A stretch of DNA of 64,000 nucleotides from Arthrobacter sp042667405 (GCF_042667405.1 NZ_JBHVAL010000003.1:124001-188000); one strand, 5' to 3'; counted from the first letter of the stretch, positions 1-9,437 are shown. The notes: a model not told the origin generated them from the sequence alone. Numbers and translations: made by a program.

Positions 1-359
1 GTGACAACGTCCATGAGGCTAGCAAAACGGGCAGCTAGAAACAGAAGCTGTCCCAGTTCCATGCAAGTAGAGGTCATCAAGCCTAAGCTAGCCAGCTGCC
101 ACCATGCTTTGGCGGGCAGCGCCATGGCAATCAGAATTCCAAATGGAATGAACATTGCGACATTTGCGGAAGTCTCGATGAGGTGGTAGTTGAACCAGCC
201 GGGCGCGCCATGAGTATGGAGGTACTTGAGCACCGCCTCCAAAATGCCATGAAGGGATTTGTCTACAGGAGTTGGCCAAAAGCCAACTAATGCCAGGACT
301 CCGACGTAGACCGTGAGGACTCGTCGCCAAGGTAGAGGGTTCTTCAAGCACGCCTTCAC
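1..359 (-). CDS. VanZ-like family membrane protein, cut by the left edge
   Basis: An open frame runs on the minus strand from a GTG at 359 to the left edge (119 residues, no stop). It shows the VanZ-family pattern: an N-terminal hydrophobic segment with FWPTPVDK, then FNYHLIETSANVAMFIPFG (the usual N-V-x-x-F-x-P-x-G block), then a second membrane segment and ELGQLLFLAARFASLMDVV, matching the E-x-x-Q...R...D-V block. The C-terminal part, normally one or two more helices, lies outside the window. The family is named after VanZ of the teicoplanin resistance cluster, but most members have unknown function. The frame stays open further upstream, so the exact start is uncertain; the GTG overlaps the stop of a small upstream reading frame (TAGTG). 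The call rests on motif recognition only. Confidence 0.75.
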   Translation of the reverse strand, partial: MKACLKNPLPWRRVLTVYVGVLALVGFWPTPVDKSLHGILEAVLKYLHTHGAPGWFNYHLIETSANVAMFIPFGILIAMALPAKAWWQLASLGLMTSTCMELGQLLFLAARFASLMDVV

Positions 360-517
360 TAGGTTCGAATCAAGGCCCAAGCGCTGACGCCTATCGATGC
401 CGCCGCAAGAAGCCCTAGAAGGACATACTTCGGGAATCCTTGAGGTACTGAAGCAGATCCCGGGATAGGGAGGCGCAGCTCGGTGAGCCACCTGCGTCTT
501 CTCCAATGTCGCCCCAT
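359..517 (-). CDS. possible small membrane protein (52 aa)
   Basis: A short frame starting at an ATG at 517 has a very basic start (GRHWRRRRW), then LPIPGS and one clear hydrophobic helix near the C-terminus (VLLGLLAAASIGVSAWALI), ending in RT. Its stop overlaps the GTG proposed for the VanZ-like gene by one base, which would fit translational coupling. There is no good ribosome binding site and it follows a strong terminator, so it would need its own promoter in 518-555. It could equally be an untranslated leader or a remnant of a surface-protein C-terminus. Confidence 0.25.
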   Translation of the reverse strand: MGRHWRRRRWLTELRLPIPGSASVPQGFPKYVLLGLLAAASIGVSAWALIRT

Positions 518-555
518 AGTCCCTATGGATACCACAGCGAACCTGTTAGAGGAAA

Positions 556-613
556 CGAAGCCGAAAAAGAAGGGTGGTTTGCCAACAAGAAAATCTTGCC
601 GACAAACCACCCT
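556..613 (-). terminator. intrinsic terminator after the LANTG surface protein gene
   Basis: An 11-bp perfect outer stem (571-581 with 603-613) encloses a second 5-bp stem (586-590 with 594-598). On the minus strand the hairpin is followed by a T-rich stretch (TCTTTTTC). It lies 16 bases after the stop codon of the surface protein gene at 630. Confidence 0.8.
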
Positions 614-629
614 CGGTGGTTCAAACCTA

Positions 630-1250
630 TCAGGCAGAAACCTCGGTGCTCTTCGCACGGCGGCGAGCTACCACGACGGATGCCGTGCCGGCTGCCAGTG
701 CACCTGCGCCCACCAGGGACCACAGGATGAGGCTAGAGTCAGCGCCGGTGTTGGCCAGAGGCACTCCCCCTGTGTTAGCCAGGCCCGTTCCAGTACCGGT
801 TGTGCCGCCCGTGTTAGAAAGAGCGGCGCCTCCGACAACCACTGTGACAGGGCCGACAGTGACGCCGGAGGTGTTCCCGGTGGCGGTGATGGCATAGGCG
901 CCGGGCTCGTTAATTACGATGGAGATCGAGAATGCGCCGTTTCCATCGGCGACCGCAGACAATGTAGACGGTGCCAGTGGAATGCGTGCTGCCACCGAAA
1001 GGCTTCCAGCGGAAACACTACCGCCACTGGCGGCCGGCGTCCCCGTGGGTGTAACCGTGATGGTGATACCTTCGCCCGGTGTAAAGCCCGTACCGCTGAA
1101 GACAAAAGCTTCACCCGGCGCCACGGAGGCGTCGGAGACGGCAACGCTGGTGTTCGGCGCTGGGTAGTTGGCGTTGCCTGCTACAGCCGGTACTGCGCCG
1201 AGAAGTGCAATAGAACCTGCGAGCGTGAGTGCTGCAAGAGATTTCCTCAT
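630..1250 (-). CDS. secreted LANTG-anchored surface protein
   Basis: This 206-residue protein has a signal peptide (MRKSLAALTLAGSIALLGAVPAVAG), a Gly/Thr/Val-rich beta-type middle region with an FTPGEGITITV stretch, and a classic sortase signal at the C-terminus: LANTG, a hydrophobic helix and the tail RRRAKS. LAxTG is the motif used by class E sortases of high-GC actinobacteria. Two related copies (LSNTGG, LANTGG) lie just before the real signal, as if it had been duplicated. The ATG at 1250 is chosen because it has a strong AGGGGGG ribosome binding site and begins the signal peptide; the open frame upstream to 1388 is not needed. Its role on the surface is unknown; it sits at the edge of the polysaccharide locus. 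Confidence 0.85.
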   Translation of the reverse strand: MRKSLAALTLAGSIALLGAVPAVAGNANYPAPNTSVAVSDASVAPGEAFVFSGTGFTPGEGITITVTPTGTPAASGGSVSAGSLSVAARIPLAPSTLSAVADGNGAFSISIVINEPGAYAITATGNTSGVTVGPVTVVVGGAALSNTGGTTGTGTGLANTGGVPLANTGADSSLILWSLVGAGALAAGTASVVVARRRAKSTEVSA

Positions 1251-1422
1251 GTGTGTCCCCCCTGAGACCTTTTGGTACGACGTGGTGTTTGGAGATTTCC
1301 GAGACCCTACGAGACCGTAAGTGAAATCCCATGTGCTGCCCACATAGAACTTACCATTCAATACCTGCAAGCAGCAAAGAAAATCCAAACCCGTTACAAA
1401 GGATTAACGTCGGCGCCTCATC

Positions 1423-3291
1423 TTATTCACAGGGGGAGGAGCTTGAGGCTTGCAGTAGCACATCCTTGACAGCCTGGGTTGTTGGTGTGACAACCAGCAT
1501 CGGGTCTGCATGTTGAACGATATGTCCGAAGTTGAAGTCCAATACAGTACTCTCGCCTGGGGCGAGCTGGATGGTGGATGTGCCTACCGCGCGTTGGCTG
1601 TGTCGCTGCGCTGCGAACGGTATTTTCCCCCCATCCTTGACAACTGTGTCAATATTCGACTGAACGGGGCCATACGCAACGATGTTTGTCTGAACAGAGC
1701 CGGGAGGTATTCCGAACTCGCCGTCACCCGTCACGTATCGAGGCAGACTTACGGCCGCGTCCGAGGGAGCTGTGTTTGTGCTGGTGACCCGGACACTGAC
1801 TTCACGGTAGCCATCTCGTGTGCAATCCTTCACGATTTGTACGCTGCGTTTGATCCAGTAATCCATCTTGGCGCCCGTGCCATCATTGAAGTACACGCCG
1901 AACTGGGCAGGTGATACAGCAGTGCCTGAGATCATTCCGCCGATGGGGTAAGTGCCAATGACTGACTGCTCGGCAGAAGAACCGGACCACAAGAGGATGC
2001 GCCTCTCCTCGACGCCCCTGGAGAGTGCTGCTATGAGTTTTTTGGAATCTGTATTTCCTGAGGCCACTGCGCCAAATATTTCCTTCGCAGCCCCGGCGAA
2101 GTAAATATCCTGAAGTTGAGGTTCGGTGATTCTTGCGTATGTATTAGACAGCAGAGTCTGGACGACGTTTTTTTCCGTTAACTGGGCGGGCAATGCGCTG
2201 CCGATCTGCTGCATCGCGGGGTCTTTGATCTCTACAGGGCCAGTTGCTTCCAGTATGAAGCTCAGTGCGACTGCATCAACCGAGATGACGCCGTCGAGCC
2301 TTTCACCCTTGGATTTCTCCCACATTGCATTGGCCGTTTTGGCTGTCGTTGCGAAATCTGGAGTCAGGTTGACGTCTTGCATGAACTTGCCCACGCGTGC
2401 CGTGTAGATCGACTTTTGCTCAGCATCCACTGGCATAGGGGGCACGAACGCCCCGAGAGAAGTTGCGCTCGTCTGCGACTCGAGTGTGAGATTACCCTTG
2501 TTCACGCTAAGAACGGCCAAGGCGCCGGGGATGCCGCCAGTGGCCCGCGACTCTGCATTGTTTTGCATCAGCAGCAAATAACGTCGCGGGGTATCCGCGC
2601 CCAACATTGACGGAGCAAGAGTGGCTGCATCGGCGGCAGTCTCAAGATCACCGTTTAGATCCGACAGTTTGCCGATGGCTTCTCTCAAGGGACCCGATAC
2701 CTGCGGCAGTAACTGCTCGGAATCAATTGCTTGTAGACGCCGAGACGATTCGGTAACGGCGTGGGATGCGGATTTGACGCTAGGTGCTGCGGCTTGAATG
2801 GACGCCAGATTCATGGTGCCCGGGCCAGGAGACAGCGTCTCCCAGTTTAGGGATTGGAAAGCATTAACTAGAGGAGTTGCTCCGAGTCGAGCAACGTCGT
2901 CCGCAGATGTTGCCATCTCGGTGCCGGCCTGCAGATTAGGACCCATCCAAGGAACTAGGGACGCTGCCTTCCACAGTGGGTCATTCACGGCGTCTCGTGC
3001 AAGGCCAGTATGTTGGGTGAGTCTACCCACGGTGTCTGCTGCACCGTTGGCATCATTGGCAGCAATCTGATGTTTGAGGTCGGGCAGCAAGGATATGGCG
3101 GACTGTAGCTCCGTCTTGACTGTCGCAGCTTTGAATGCGACCCAGGTGACCGCGCCTATCAGGATTGCAGCTAGCCCAGCTGTACAGAGTAGCCAAGCAA
3201 CTAGCCGGCGACGGCGGGGACCGCGGGATCTGCTGGGACGGTCAGGTCGCCGGCTTTGTGTCACGGACGAGTTCGAGATTTTCTTGACCAT
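1423..3291 (-). CDS. DUF4012 domain membrane-anchored protein
   Basis: This 622-residue protein starts with a basic cytoplasmic tail (RRPDRPSRSRGPRRRR) and one membrane helix at about residues 30-52; the rest is extracytoplasmic. The sequence after the helix (the stretch with AASLVPWMGPNL, then LLLMQNNAESRATGGIPGALAVL) is typical of DUF4012 proteins, which are common in actinobacterial polysaccharide loci. LytR-CpsA-Psr-like ligase roles have been considered for such proteins, but no function is established. It lies between the surface protein and the priming glycosyltransferase on the same strand, so a role in polymer assembly or attachment is an inference from context. The ATG at 3291 has only a weak ribosome binding site (AGGACGG). 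Confidence 0.8.
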   Translation of the reverse strand: MVKKISNSSVTQSRRPDRPSRSRGPRRRRLVAWLLCTAGLAAILIGAVTWVAFKAATVKTELQSAISLLPDLKHQIAANDANGAADTVGRLTQHTGLARDAVNDPLWKAASLVPWMGPNLQAGTEMATSADDVARLGATPLVNAFQSLNWETLSPGPGTMNLASIQAAAPSVKSASHAVTESSRRLQAIDSEQLLPQVSGPLREAIGKLSDLNGDLETAADAATLAPSMLGADTPRRYLLLMQNNAESRATGGIPGALAVLSVNKGNLTLESQTSATSLGAFVPPMPVDAEQKSIYTARVGKFMQDVNLTPDFATTAKTANAMWEKSKGERLDGVISVDAVALSFILEATGPVEIKDPAMQQIGSALPAQLTEKNVVQTLLSNTYARITEPQLQDIYFAGAAKEIFGAVASGNTDSKKLIAALSRGVEERRILLWSGSSAEQSVIGTYPIGGMISGTAVSPAQFGVYFNDGTGAKMDYWIKRSVQIVKDCTRDGYREVSVRVTSTNTAPSDAAVSLPRYVTGDGEFGIPPGSVQTNIVAYGPVQSNIDTVVKDGGKIPFAAQRHSQRAVGTSTIQLAPGESTVLDFNFGHIVQHADPMLVVTPTTQAVKDVLLQASSSSPCE

Positions 3292-3507
3292 TTGGTGTTG
3301 CCGTCCTAGTCCCTCTTTGCAGCCGGTAGTTTGCGGCGCTCAATTCGTTCATGACTAACCTTGCTGCTGGTCCCGTTGAAAGTACTCTACTTGAACCGTG
3401 TACGTGAACCATTGAAAAGCATGGCACGGGGCCAATGTTTGACTGCTGAATACACAGAGGCTTCCACATGCGGGTTCGAAATCTGAGGCTTGCCCGTCAC
3501 GCACTCT

Positions 3508-4995
3508 CTAAACTGCTCCGCTGCTTGTAAACACAGCCTTGAAGGTTTTGAAGAGAATTATGACGTCACCCATCAACGACCAGTTTTCAACGTAATAAAG
3601 GTCAAGCCGGATGCTTTCTTCCCAAGTCAAATTTGAGCGTCCACTTACTTGCCAGAGCCCGCTCATGCCTGGGCTTACGTACAAGCGTCTGTGCGCCGCG
3701 TCGTCATACAGGGCGACTTCTCCATGCCGCTGGGGGCGTGGGCCGACCAAGCTCATGCTTCCGCCGAGAACGTTAAACAGTTGTGGCAACTCGTCGAGAG
3801 AGTACTTACGCAAGCTTCGGCCAATGCTGGTGATACGTGGATCATTCTCCACCTTGAAAAGGGGCTTGCCCGCGGTGCCCTGGGCCTCCAAGAGAGCATG
3901 CAGCTCCGCATCAGCATTAACCTTCATCGAGCGGAACTTGTACATATCAAATGTAGTTCCCCGAAGACCGATGCGTTCCTGCCGGTAGAGGATAGGTCCC
4001 GGGCCGCTGAGTCGAACCAACAGGGCAATAACCACGAGCAGGGGAGAGAGCGCCAGAATGAGAAGTCCCGCAATCGTGATGTCGAAAGATCGCTTTGCTA
4101 CTCGCTTTCCCCCTGTGAGTTTGGGGGTTGAAACATGTATGAGGGGGAGCCCGGCGACGGGCTGAGTGTGAATACGCGGGCCAGCGACATCGGTTAGCGC
4201 TGGTGCCAAAATCATTCCAATGTCCCGAGCAGAGAGTTCCCACCCCAAGCGGCGTAGGTCCTGGGGGTGAATGTTAACTCCGGCTGAGATCGCCACGGCA
4301 TCGACTTCGGTGTCAAGAATGGAGGTCAAGATGGAGTCGAAGTCACTGCCGACACCAGCCAGAGGAACTCTAAAACGGCCCGAGTTTGCCCTATCATGAG
4401 GCGCCCCTGGAACATGTGCCGCGACCGGCAGATAACCGGCTTGGGGGGCGCGAAACAGGGACTGAACCAGATGCTGGGCAGACGAAGGCCCCCCAATTAT
4501 TAGCACGCGAGACATGCTCTGTCCGCGTTGCCTGTCTAGGCTAAGGTGTTGCCGAACTAGCCATCTTGCGGCCAAGAGAATCAATGCCCCTGCTGGGAAC
4601 GCCAAACCAACATATCCTCGAGCAGTATCGATCTTGAGTGCATAGGAGAAGACTGCAACGAATCCGAACAGCCAAGCCGAAGCCGCAATTACACGTTTGT
4701 ACTCCTCGCTGCCCGAGCCAAGAATTTTCGCCTCTCGGCTTCCCCAGATCTCCAGCATTAGCCACCAGGCCACGGCGAGGACTGCGGAGAGAACTATGTA
4801 GTCTGCGTCACGGACATCTTGGGTGCTGATGTCGCTGAAACCGAAGCGAACGCCAAAGGCTCCAATGACGGCCCATGCGATCACCGCTGCGTCCACAAAC
4901 CTGAGGCGCCTCGCGTATTTTCCACGCCACTGCGGCAGTCGCACCGCCGTATGTTCGACTGACGAAGTTCCAGATCTGGACACGCTTCCCCCCAT
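3508..4995 (-). CDS. polyprenyl-phosphate sugar phosphotransferase (initiating transferase)
   Basis: This 495-residue enzyme is a member of the exopolysaccharide polyprenyl glycosylphosphotransferase family (WbaP/CpsE/WcaJ type), which moves a sugar 1-phosphate onto undecaprenyl phosphate and so starts the repeat unit. Four to five N-terminal helices are followed by a CoA-binding-like nucleotide fold (VLIIGGPSSAQHLV), a reentrant helix at about residue 310, and the catalytic block with KRSFDI, YRQERIGLRG, MYKFRSM, DELPQLFNVL, SLVGPRP and GLWQVSGRS. Length is normal for the family. The sugar cannot be read from the sequence. The annotated ATG has a weak ribosome binding site; a GTG at 4983 preceded by GGGGGG is an alternative. 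It is 14 bases from the fcl stop region, suggesting one operon with gmd and fcl. Confidence 0.92.
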   Translation of the reverse strand: MGGSVSRSGTSSVEHTAVRLPQWRGKYARRLRFVDAAVIAWAVIGAFGVRFGFSDISTQDVRDADYIVLSAVLAVAWWLMLEIWGSREAKILGSGSEEYKRVIAASAWLFGFVAVFSYALKIDTARGYVGLAFPAGALILLAARWLVRQHLSLDRQRGQSMSRVLIIGGPSSAQHLVQSLFRAPQAGYLPVAAHVPGAPHDRANSGRFRVPLAGVGSDFDSILTSILDTEVDAVAISAGVNIHPQDLRRLGWELSARDIGMILAPALTDVAGPRIHTQPVAGLPLIHVSTPKLTGGKRVAKRSFDITIAGLLILALSPLLVVIALLVRLSGPGPILYRQERIGLRGTTFDMYKFRSMKVNADAELHALLEAQGTAGKPLFKVENDPRITSIGRSLRKYSLDELPQLFNVLGGSMSLVGPRPQRHGEVALYDDAAHRRLYVSPGMSGLWQVSGRSNLTWEESIRLDLYYVENWSLMGDVIILFKTFKAVFTSSGAV

Positions 4996-5009
4996 TCAGT
5001 TGCAGATCT

Positions 5010-5984
5010 CTAGTTTCGGATCTGTCCGACGTTTTTCCTGTACCAAGCCACGGTCGAGCGTATCCCTGAACGTAGATCAATGGACGCATTCCAACCCGAC
5101 CCTGAGAGTTTAGAAACATCCAACAGCTTTCTAGGTGTGCCGTCAGGCTTCGAAGTATCCCACTGGATGTCCCCTCGGTAACCCACAGCATCAGCCACTA
5201 TCTGGGCGAGTTCCTGAATCGTGACGTCTTCGCCAGTACCGACGTTCACCTGCTCAGGGCCATCGTAATTCTCTAAGAGGTGCAAACAAGCTGCCGCCAT
5301 GTCATCGACATGAAGGAATTCCCGACGCGGGGTCCCGGACCCCCAGTTAGTTACCGTGGCCGCACCCGAGATCGCTGCCTCATCGTAGCGGCGTATCAGG
5401 GCCGGGAGTACGTGTGAGCCTGAAGGCGAGAAGTTGTCACCTGGCCCGTAAAGATTTGTCGGCATGGCTGAAATCCAGGACAAGCCATATTGGCGTCTTA
5501 TAGACTGAACGTGCATTATTCCGGCAATCTTGGCTATTGCATATGCATCGTTTGTTGGTTCGAGGTGACCTGTAAGCAAGGAGTCTTCGCGAATGGGCTG
5601 GTCTGCAAACTTTGGATAAATGCAGGAGGAACCGAGGAATAGCAAACGCTCTGTCCCATACTCGAGCGCGGCATCCAAGACATTGACCTGAATCCGCAGA
5701 TTATCACTTAAGAAGTCTACGGGGTACGAATTGTTCGCCAAGATTCCACCCACTTTTGCCGCTGCAAGAACCACATAACGTGGTCTTGCCTTGGCAAAAA
5801 AAGCGAATACGTCTTCCCGGTTCTTGAGATCCAGCTCAGACGATGTTTGACCAACCAAACGGCTGAAGCCCTCGGACTGAAGTTTGCGCCAGATTGCGGA
5901 CCCCACGAGACCTTTATGCCCAGCTACGTAGAACTGCGCGTCGCGATCTAGCGGTCGTGGTTGGAAGCCAGTGGAAGTCGTCAC
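5010..5984 (-). CDS. fcl: GDP-L-fucose synthase
   Basis: This 324-residue short-chain dehydrogenase converts GDP-4-keto-6-deoxymannose to GDP-L-fucose (epimerase and NADPH reductase). The Rossmann glycine motif is GHKGLVGSAI; the catalytic serine lies in LGSSCIYP and the Y-x-x-x-K pair in NDAYAIAKIAG. The fucose synthase signature MPTNLYGPGDNF is present. The GTG start shares one base with the gmd stop (TAGTG), so the two are translationally coupled. Together they make GDP-L-fucose for the polysaccharide of this locus. Function is assigned from motifs and from pairing with gmd. Confidence 0.95.
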   Translation of the reverse strand: MTTSTGFQPRPLDRDAQFYVAGHKGLVGSAIWRKLQSEGFSRLVGQTSSELDLKNREDVFAFFAKARPRYVVLAAAKVGGILANNSYPVDFLSDNLRIQVNVLDAALEYGTERLLFLGSSCIYPKFADQPIREDSLLTGHLEPTNDAYAIAKIAGIMHVQSIRRQYGLSWISAMPTNLYGPGDNFSPSGSHVLPALIRRYDEAAISGAATVTNWGSGTPRREFLHVDDMAAACLHLLENYDGPEQVNVGTGEDVTIQELAQIVADAVGYRGDIQWDTSKPDGTPRKLLDVSKLSGSGWNASIDLRSGIRSTVAWYRKNVGQIRN

Positions 5985-7012
5985 TAGTTTTTCCAGCTTT
6001 CTAAGTCAACGGCATCGATCCAGTGGTTGCCAGCGTGCTTCAGCGCTTCAATGTCGGCATCGACCATTATGCGAGCGAGCTCGGGCGTAGCGACGGTGGC
6101 CTTCCAACCCAACTTCTCCTGGGCCTTAGAAGCATCCCCGACGAGGGCGTCTACCTCCGTTGGACGAAGGTAGCGCTCATCGAATCGAACGTGTTGTTCC
6201 CAGTCGAGGCCAGCGTGATCGAAAGCAATCTGAAGAAAGTCGCGGACTGTGTAATCACCGCCAGTGGCAAGGACAAAGTCGTCAGGTTCGTCCACCTGAA
6301 GCATCCGCCACATACCCTCTACGTATTCCGCTGCGTAGCCCCAGTCTCGAACTGCGTCGAGATTGCCCATGTAGAGGAGGTCCTGTTTTCCTGCCTTTAT
6401 CGCCGCCACCGCTCTGGTGATCTTGCGTGTGACGAATGTTTCACCACGACGCGGTGACTCGTGGTTGAAGAGAATGCCGTTGACCGCAAACATGCCGTAT
6501 GCCTCGCGGTAGTTTTTGGTCACCCAGTAGCTGTATACCTTTGCTGCGCCATACGGCGATCGCGGGTAGAAGGGTGTTTCCTCGTTCTGCGGGGGAGGGG
6601 TGGCGCCGAACATCTCCGAGGACGAGGCTTGATAGAACTTCGTGTCAATTCCAGACATTCGAACTGCTTCGAGAAGGCGGATGGAACCAACACCAGTCGT
6701 GTTTCCTGTGTGTTCTGGCTCGTCGAAGGACACCCGAACGTGTGACTGAGCGGCCAAGTTATAGACTTCGTCGGGCTTGATCTCGGCGAGCAGGGTGACC
6801 AGTCGTGCGCCATCGCTCAAGTCGCCGTAGTGTAGAAAGAGCTTGGCGCCAGCGTCATGAGGATCGACATAGAGGTGATCGATTCGAGCGGTATTGAACG
6901 TTGAGGCCCGGCGAATAAGCCCGTGGACCTCATAGCCCTTCTTTAGCAGAAGTTCTGCCAAGTAGGAACCATCTTGTCCCGTAATACCTGTAATTAGCGC
7001 GCGCTTAACCAT
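5984..7012 (-). CDS. gmd: GDP-mannose 4,6-dehydratase
   Basis: This 342-residue enzyme carries out the first step of GDP-fucose synthesis. It has the NADP-binding motif GITGQDGSYLAELL, the family signature LGD-like HYGDLSDG, the active-site region SSSEMFGATPPPQNE and the Y-x-x-x-K pair in SPYGAAKVYSYW, followed by VNGILFNHESPRRGETFVT. Length matches the family. The ATG at 7012 is preceded by a GGGGG ribosome binding site. It overlaps fcl by one base. GDP-mannose must come from genes elsewhere, since no manB or manC is in this window. Confidence 0.96.
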   Translation of the reverse strand: MVKRALITGITGQDGSYLAELLLKKGYEVHGLIRRASTFNTARIDHLYVDPHDAGAKLFLHYGDLSDGARLVTLLAEIKPDEVYNLAAQSHVRVSFDEPEHTGNTTGVGSIRLLEAVRMSGIDTKFYQASSSEMFGATPPPQNEETPFYPRSPYGAAKVYSYWVTKNYREAYGMFAVNGILFNHESPRRGETFVTRKITRAVAAIKAGKQDLLYMGNLDAVRDWGYAAEYVEGMWRMLQVDEPDDFVLATGGDYTVRDFLQIAFDHAGLDWEQHVRFDERYLRPTEVDALVGDASKAQEKLGWKATVATPELARIMVDADIEALKHAGNHWIDAVDLESWKN

Positions 7013-7052
7013 GCATGCCCCCGTTTTAAGATTTTAGTGATGTGTGGCAGAC

Positions 7053-8297
7053 CTATTGGCTTCGAGCCGAGACGATGGTCGACAGGAACTCATCATAGTG
7101 GGCAATCGCTGTGTCTTCAGACAATGTGACACTTCTGAACCTCAGGCCGTTAGCAGCTAGACGGCGGGTCAGGTCAGGATCCCGGCTCAGGTTCTCAATT
7201 GTCTCCACCAGGAGAGCAGGATTAGCTGCGTCAACGCGAACGCCGCCGCCGGACGCGGAAATCTCAGCTGCGGTTACGCTCTCGCGATCGGTAGCTGCCA
7301 CGACAGGGACCCCGGCATTAAAGTAGGATGTCAGTTTACTTGGGACGGCCATATCCTTGACATCCGGAAGTTCGTTGACGAGCAGAAATTCTGCCGCTGA
7401 GAGTGCGATCTGGAAGTCTTCGTCCGGGAGCGGATCAACAAAATCTATCTTGGTCAGCCCGGCAGCCAATTCTTCAAGCTTCCGTCTCTGGTTTCCGTCA
7501 CCCATCAATACGAAGCGAAGTGGGCTACTTCGCTCTTCCGCGATACGAGCAGCATTTACGACGTTTTCAAGGCCCTGTTTCATGCCCATGTTTCCGGCGT
7601 GAAGGACCACGACCTCGTTTGGCTGCCACTGAAATCTGTCCCGCATCTCCCTTTGCCCACCCGTCGGCGCGGCGGGCAGGTGCGTCCAATTGCGGATGAC
7701 TTGGACACGATCGGGTGCAACCGACAATGAGTCCACCATGAACCGCCGGAATCGATCATGGATCGCTGCAACACCATCTGCAGCCCTTAGAACTTCCGAC
7801 TCGACGCGCCTCATGCTGGCGCCCATGAGACTTCCGCCGGACTTCGTTTCCACGATGCCCTGGCTGTAGATGTCCTGAACCCAAAGAGCGACCGCTGGTC
7901 GACGGCGACTGAGCTTGGCCCGCGCAATAGCCATGCCACTTGAAAACAGAGCAGGACTTACCGCAAGCACTACGTCAGGCCTCCCCCATCGTGAAAACAG
8001 AAGCCTAAGCCCGAAGCTCAATTCCATATGAACCCGGTGAAGAAGTGAGGGCTTCCGAGGGATGTAATGACGGAGTCGCTTTACAACTACACCATTCACT
8101 ACGGAAGTTGATTTCCAGCCTGTAAATTCTGGGTTTCGCTTCCATTCCGGGTAGTGCGGGTAGCCGGTGAGGACCGTAACCTGGTGTCCTGCGGAGGCGA
8201 GTCCCTCTGCCAAGCTTGTAGTGTAGGGTGCGTTGCCCGTTGGCTCCGGGGCGTAGTGGAGACCAAGTATCGTGATGCGAAGTGATGAGTGATTCAC
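7053..8297 (-). CDS. GT4 glycosyltransferase, WcaI-like
   Basis: This is a GT-B fold retaining glycosyltransferase of about 414 residues. The start ITILGLHYAPEPTGNAPYT is typical of WcaI-type transferases of colanic-acid-like clusters; the C-terminal half has LHAGNMGMKQGLENVV, a DPLPDEDF stretch and VPSKLTSYFNAGVPVVAA with the nucleotide-sugar-binding region. I chose the GTG at 8297 because it places the family N-terminus first; a TTG at 8357 would add 20 residues and overlap the divergent gene that begins at 8335 with a much better ribosome binding site. The donor and acceptor sugars cannot be told. It is 40 bases upstream of gmd and probably co-transcribed. Confidence 0.85.
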   Translation of the reverse strand: MNHSSLRITILGLHYAPEPTGNAPYTTSLAEGLASAGHQVTVLTGYPHYPEWKRNPEFTGWKSTSVVNGVVVKRLRHYIPRKPSLLHRVHMELSFGLRLLFSRWGRPDVVLAVSPALFSSGMAIARAKLSRRRPAVALWVQDIYSQGIVETKSGGSLMGASMRRVESEVLRAADGVAAIHDRFRRFMVDSLSVAPDRVQVIRNWTHLPAAPTGGQREMRDRFQWQPNEVVVLHAGNMGMKQGLENVVNAARIAEERSSPLRFVLMGDGNQRRKLEELAAGLTKIDFVDPLPDEDFQIALSAAEFLLVNELPDVKDMAVPSKLTSYFNAGVPVVAATDRESVTAAEISASGGGVRVDAANPALLVETIENLSRDPDLTRRLAANGLRFRSVTLSEDTAIAHYDEFLSTIVSARSQ

Positions 8298-8334
8298 AGG
8301 GCCAATGCTAGCGTGCGAAACGAGGGGGATCTGA

Positions 8335-9426
8335 ATGGGCTTCAACAAACCAGTCAAGGTGATAGACGATTCAGGTCACCAGCCGCCGCCTACTAAAATG
8401 TCTACAATGAACCCACTGAACTGCCTGCAGGACGAAGCTCGCGGCGTACTAACATCCATATTGCCCGCGGGCACTCGCGTCGCTCTCTTGGATTTTCCAA
8501 GGCACCAGAACGCGGGTGATTCGTTCATTTGGCTTGGTGCGTTGGCCTACTTTAAACAACTTGGTGTGAGAGTTGACTATGTGGCGGATATCTTCTGCTT
8601 TGATCCCTCCGACCTAAGAAAGCGGCTCCCAAAAGGGCCGATTCTGATAACTGGGGGTGGAAACTTTGGAGATCGTTGGATGGAGCACCAAGCCTTTCGA
8701 GAGCGTATCGTCAGTGAGTTTCCTGACCGCCAGATTATTCAGCTACCGCAAAGTCTTGACTTCGAGTCAAAACGAGGGCTTGAACGCGCCCAAAGAGTTC
8801 TAAATGCTCACGAAAACCTGACGCTGATGTTTCGTCAGACTGCTGACATGGAGCGCGCAGCCAAATGGTTTCCCACTTCGCGTCACGTATATTGCCCAGA
8901 CCTTGCACTCGGACTTGGTCAAATTGATCGCCCACGACAAGCGAGCTGCGACGTATTGTTATTGTTGCGAAATGACTCGGAGTCGATAACTCGACACAAC
9001 CTTGATTCTTTTGCCCAGCTTGCGCATGAAGTAACCGACTGGAGATTGAGTGGAATCAGCCAACTCCTGTGGTTAGCCTACCGGCTCCCGGAGAATGTTG
9101 CGAGAGTCTTGAGTCCGTTCCGTTACACCTTGCAGAGCGTTATCGCCTGGACATATCTGCGGGCAGCGAGGCTGAATCTTGAGGCTAGCGCAAAGACGCT
9201 TTCTCGGGGTCGTGTAGTAGTTACCGACCGACTCCATGGTATGTTCCTCGGCGCCCTTCTGGGTATTCCTACCATTGCCATGGACAATGCTAACGGTAAA
9301 GTCGCTGCAATATTTAGTGACTATATGAGTAACTTCGACAACATTCATATGGTTGATTCGTTGGATGAAGCTGCCGAGAAGGCGACAGAGATACTAGTCT
9401 CCGAACAGCGATATTTGCTTCCGTGA
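8335..9426 (+). CDS. polysaccharide pyruvyltransferase family protein
   Basis: This 363-residue protein belongs to the PS_pyruv_trans family, which transfers pyruvate from phosphoenolpyruvate to sugars of exopolysaccharides. Visible family features are DFPRHQNAGDSFIWLGALAY near the start, the ITGGGNFGDRW glycine-rich stretch, PQSLDFES, MFRQTADMERA, and the C-terminal VVTDRLHGMFLGALLGIP with the conserved R-L-H. The ATG at 8335 is preceded by GAGGGGG at ideal spacing. It is the first gene of the plus-strand arm, divergent from the GT4 gene with only 37 bases between starts, so the promoters overlap coding sequence. Ketal pyruvate would add negative charge to the polymer. Confidence 0.88.
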   Translation: MGFNKPVKVIDDSGHQPPPTKMSTMNPLNCLQDEARGVLTSILPAGTRVALLDFPRHQNAGDSFIWLGALAYFKQLGVRVDYVADIFCFDPSDLRKRLPKGPILITGGGNFGDRWMEHQAFRERIVSEFPDRQIIQLPQSLDFESKRGLERAQRVLNAHENLTLMFRQTADMERAAKWFPTSRHVYCPDLALGLGQIDRPRQASCDVLLLLRNDSESITRHNLDSFAQLAHEVTDWRLSGISQLLWLAYRLPENVARVLSPFRYTLQSVIAWTYLRAARLNLEASAKTLSRGRVVVTDRLHGMFLGALLGIPTIAMDNANGKVAAIFSDYMSNFDNIHMVDSLDEAAEKATEILVSEQRYLLP

Positions 9427-9437
9427 TCGGAGGGCCC

